In this document: positions 5,152 through 6,779 of the stretch, one piece after another
Layout: the number at the start of each line of letters is the position of its first letter
Numbering within the stretch: the stretch's first letter is position 1
NCBI GenBank assembly: GCA_046760705.1
Contig: JBHIER010000188.1
Coordinates: forward strand, 1 to 6,779
Direction: 5' to 3'
Length of the DNA: 6,779 nt
Source: JBHIER01 sp046760705 [NCBI: bacterium]
GTDB lineage: Bacteria; JBHIER01; G020348925
Program-made: the position numbers and the translations under genes
The notes under the pieces: generated by a model
Databases searched by the model: none
What the model was told of the DNA's origin: nothing
What the model saw: only the letters and a program-made list of their open reading frames with translations

Positions 5152-6057
5152 ATGAGAAAGAGAATACTGAAGGGTGCTCTTGTTTTACCCTTCATTTTTG
5201 GAACGTTCACCTCACTGCAATCCCGGGAGGAGAAGGGGATCAGAGTTTTCATCTCCGCAGACATGGAAGGAATCGGAGGTGTCGTTCACAGCGATCAGGT
5301 ATCTTCTGCGGGAAAGGATTATGATCGGGCCAGAAGATCGATGACCGAAGAGGTGAATGCAGCCATTGAGGGAGCGCTGGAGGCCGGGGCCACCGAGATT
5401 TTGGTCAACGATTCCCACGGAAACATGCGAAATATTTTGGTCGAATTTCTGAATGAGCGAGCTGAACTGATCAGCGGTTCACCCAAGCCTTTGAGCATGA
5501 TGCAAGGTATAGACTCCACTTTTGATCTCGTCTTTTTCATCGGCTATCATGCTCGGGCCGGGACAGAGAATGGGGTGCTCGATCACACCTACAGCAGCAG
5601 TACGGTGAGCAACATTACGATTAACGGGCAAACCCTCAGCGAAGCGGGGATCAACGCAGCCGTTGCCGGGTACTATGGTGTGCCTGTTGGTTTGGTGGCC
5701 GGAGACTCGGCCGCGGTCAATCAGGCCAAGCGGCTGTTGGGTGATGTGGAAGCTGTGATGGTCAAAGAAGGAATTGGCAGGACTGCCGCCAGAGTGCTTC
5801 CTCCTGAGAAGGTGAGGGAACTCATCAGAGAAGCGGCAGTTCGGGCCGTCAGACGGAGGGGAGAGTTCAAACCCTTCAAGATCAAACCGCCCGTAAAGGT
5901 CGAGATCGATCTTCTCAAAAGCAGCATGGCCGACCGGGCGGAGTTGATACCCGGTGCCCACCGCACCAACGGTCGGAGCGTTGCTTACACTCACCACAAC
6001 CTCATCGAGGCCTTCAAAGCACTCCGGGCCATGATCGCTCTGGCTTATGAGAAGTGA
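5152..6057 (+). CDS. Exported M55 family D-aminopeptidase (DppA-like)
   Basis: This 301-residue zinc peptidase belongs to family M55, whose model member, Bacillus subtilis DppA, releases N-terminal D-amino acids from short peptides such as D-Ala-D-Ala. The metal-site residues are visible with family spacing: D37 and E39 (SADMEGIGG), H89 (NDSHGN), H133 (GYHARAG) and E164 (LSEAGINA), and H145 (LDHTYS) as the likely catalytic His. The D37-H89 (52) and H89-H133 (44) distances equal those of DppA. Unlike cytosolic DppA it begins with an apparent Sec signal (basic MRKRILK, a hydrophobic stretch to about residue 20, cleavage near SLQS), so it probably acts in the periplasm. The start at 5152 is chosen for GGAGGG 7 nt upstream; the ATG at 5146 is too close, and upstream sequence is repeat-like. 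The C-terminal part (about 220-295) matches the family's basic RELI and HHNLIEAFKALR segments. Substrate is inferred. Confidence 0.9.
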   Translation: MRKRILKGALVLPFIFGTFTSLQSREEKGIRVFISADMEGIGGVVHSDQVSSAGKDYDRARRSMTEEVNAAIEGALEAGATEILVNDSHGNMRNILVEFLNERAELISGSPKPLSMMQGIDSTFDLVFFIGYHARAGTENGVLDHTYSSSTVSNITINGQTLSEAGINAAVAGYYGVPVGLVAGDSAAVNQAKRLLGDVEAVMVKEGIGRTAARVLPPEKVRELIREAAVRAVRRRGEFKPFKIKPPVKVEIDLLKSSMADRAELIPGAHRTNGRSVAYTHHNLIEAFKALRAMIALAYEK

Positions 6058-6278
6058 TGTGGCCTCAGATTGAAGAACAAACATAATATCAACTAAAAAT
6101 AGACTGCTTCCAGCCTAACCTCTGAGCCAATGGATCGCCGCAATCACATCGATTATATTGATTGATCCGCCTCCGTACGCGTCACCCAAGCCGTCACCCT
6201 CGTACTAGCCTGCTTCATAAGGCGAGATCTTAAAATTTAGGTCAAGTTTTTGTGGTGAAATCAAACTATGCTGCTTTG

Positions 6279-6442
6279 AAATTCGAAGCACGAAACACGA
6301 AATTCGAAACAATATCGAAATTCAAATGTCCAAAATTCGAAACAGCTCAAAGCTGAATTGCTCTAAGCAAGGGCTTTTTGGTTTCGAACATTGGGATTTT
6401 GGTCATTGGAATTTGTTTCGGATTTCGACATTCGAATTTCGC
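6279..6442. repeat. Imperfect long inverted repeat (MITE- or REP-like), ttcgaa-rich
   Basis: The left arm (about 6279-6343, rich in CGAAATTCGAAAC and CGAAACACGAA words) is imperfectly complementary to the right arm (about 6381-6442). For example CGAAATTCGAAACAA on the left matches CGAAATCCGAAACAA in the reverse complement of the right. The 37-nt centre contains AGCT-CAA-AGCT and AAGC-AAGG-GCTT followed by Ts. The right arm continues into copy 2 of the 93-bp repeat. The whole could fold into a long stem, as non-autonomous palindromic elements do. Confidence 0.6.
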
Positions 6443-6477
6443 TTTTATACCTCGTCGGTTTGAGGCGACGCTTCGCT
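6385..6477 (+). repeat. Dispersed 93-bp repeat, copy 2
   Basis: It pairs gap-free with 745-837 at an offset of 5640 bp with 6 differences. In this copy the palindrome is broken (GCGACGCTTCGC). It is attached on the left to a complementary arm, so it seems the more complete element. Confidence 0.85.
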
Positions 6478-6636
6478 ACCATAGCGTCTCAAAAGTTTTG
6501 TCCTTAATTCTGGCCATTCTAAATGTTTGAAAGGACATAGAATTCTTGTTGAAAATCCGAATGTTCAAAATCCAAAAACAAAAGCAGTTAACCAGAATAT
6601 TACGAGTGATTCCCCTGTCCCAGATAGGTTAACGCA

Positions 6637-6777
6637 TCAATTACAGGATTCTCTTTGTAATAACACATTGCCAATAAAATAAATAAATGGTACAGAATTT
6701 ATTGGACAGAGCACGTCAGTGAGGACGCTCTCAGGGATGCCGTAGGTCCTGACAGCTTGCAACAACACTGATATCAC
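6637..6777 (-). pseudogene. Fragment of a transposase/integrase catalytic core (rve-type)
   Basis: The minus-strand frame entering from the right edge reads LLQAVRTYGIPESVLTD, matching the second catalytic Asp motif of retroviral-type integrase cores found in IS3/IS481-like transposases (family form YGIPExxLTDNGxxF, Asp codon at 6717-6715). Right after the Asp the sequence departs from the family (VLCPINSVPF instead of NGxxF) and stops at TGA 6639-6637. It therefore looks like a truncated or frameshifted relic. The frame may continue beyond the window, so the 5' end is unknown and the GTG at 6777 is not proposed as a start. The family is inferred from one motif. Confidence 0.5.
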
Positions 6778-6779
6778 GT

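Larger units (their letters stand above)
6058..6779. other. Gene-poor, repeat-rich right end
   Basis: No intact gene is visible in these 722 bp. 6058-6270 has no identifiable feature beyond a weak hairpin (GCCT 6208-6211 with AGGC 6220-6223, flanked by CTCG 6199-6202 and CGAG 6223-6226). 6279-6477 is a large inverted-repeat element ending with copy 2 of the dispersed repeat. 6480-6636 is AT-rich with no recognisable content, and 6637-6777 carries a transposase/integrase scrap on the minus strand. No convincing terminator follows the M55 gene. Confidence 0.6.

Noticed and set aside
5479-6084. Long minus-strand open frame opposite the M55 gene
   Set aside because: Antisense shadow; all conserved residues are on the plus strand.
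6279-6477. CRISPR array
   Set aside because: The repeated words are irregular and form an inverted repeat rather than evenly spaced direct repeats with unique spacers.

Overview
The window comes from a bacterium with a standard code (TGG is Trp; TGA ends dedA, the Crp/Fnr gene, the thioredoxin-like gene and the M55 gene). It is probably Gram-negative and at least partly anaerobic: it encodes a lipoprotein, a Sec-exported peptidase, a Crp/Fnr regulator and the split form of glycine decarboxylase. The non-coding parts are full of palindromic and 'ttcgaa'-rich dispersed repeats of a kind I associate with genomes of uncultivated lineages (Desulfobacterota, Zixibacteria and similar). That placement is an impression, not a result.

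Layout. 1-54 is a long hairpin. 90-710 (+) is a DedA-family membrane protein. 711-1526 has no intact gene, but on the minus strand it holds a broken gene of unknown family. Its reading frame becomes continuous again if a 99-bp element with 12-bp perfect terminal inverted repeats and a 4-bp target duplication is removed. 1527-2204 (-) is a Crp/Fnr-family regulator. A 519-bp divergent region (2205-2723) holds promoter-like sites on both strands and a repeat fragment. 2724-3449 (+) is a thioredoxin-TPR lipoprotein whose first active-site Cys is replaced by an in-frame TGA. It overlaps gcvPB (3446-4918, +) by 4 bp. After a 233-bp gap comes an exported M55 (DppA-type) D-aminopeptidase (5152-6057, +). 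6058-6779 is repeats plus a transposase/integrase scrap at the right edge (-).

Main result. The 2724-3449 gene is best read as a selenoprotein. The motif is U54-K-W-C57 in a thioredoxin fold. It has a perfect Shine-Dalgarno upstream of the UGA, an intact conserved frame after it and a possible bacterial SECIS hairpin immediately downstream. A conventional gene call would start at a GTG at 2931 and lose the signal peptide and the active site. No selenocysteine machinery lies in the window, so the call rests on the motif.

How the genes may fit together. The selenothioredoxin-like lipoprotein and GcvPB appear translationally coupled, and the Crp/Fnr regulator is divergently transcribed from them, so redox- or oxygen-linked control of this pair is a reasonable inference. 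DedA (lipid carrier recycling) and the M55 peptidase (D-amino-acid peptides) both suit envelope or peptide turnover, but nothing here shows they are co-regulated.
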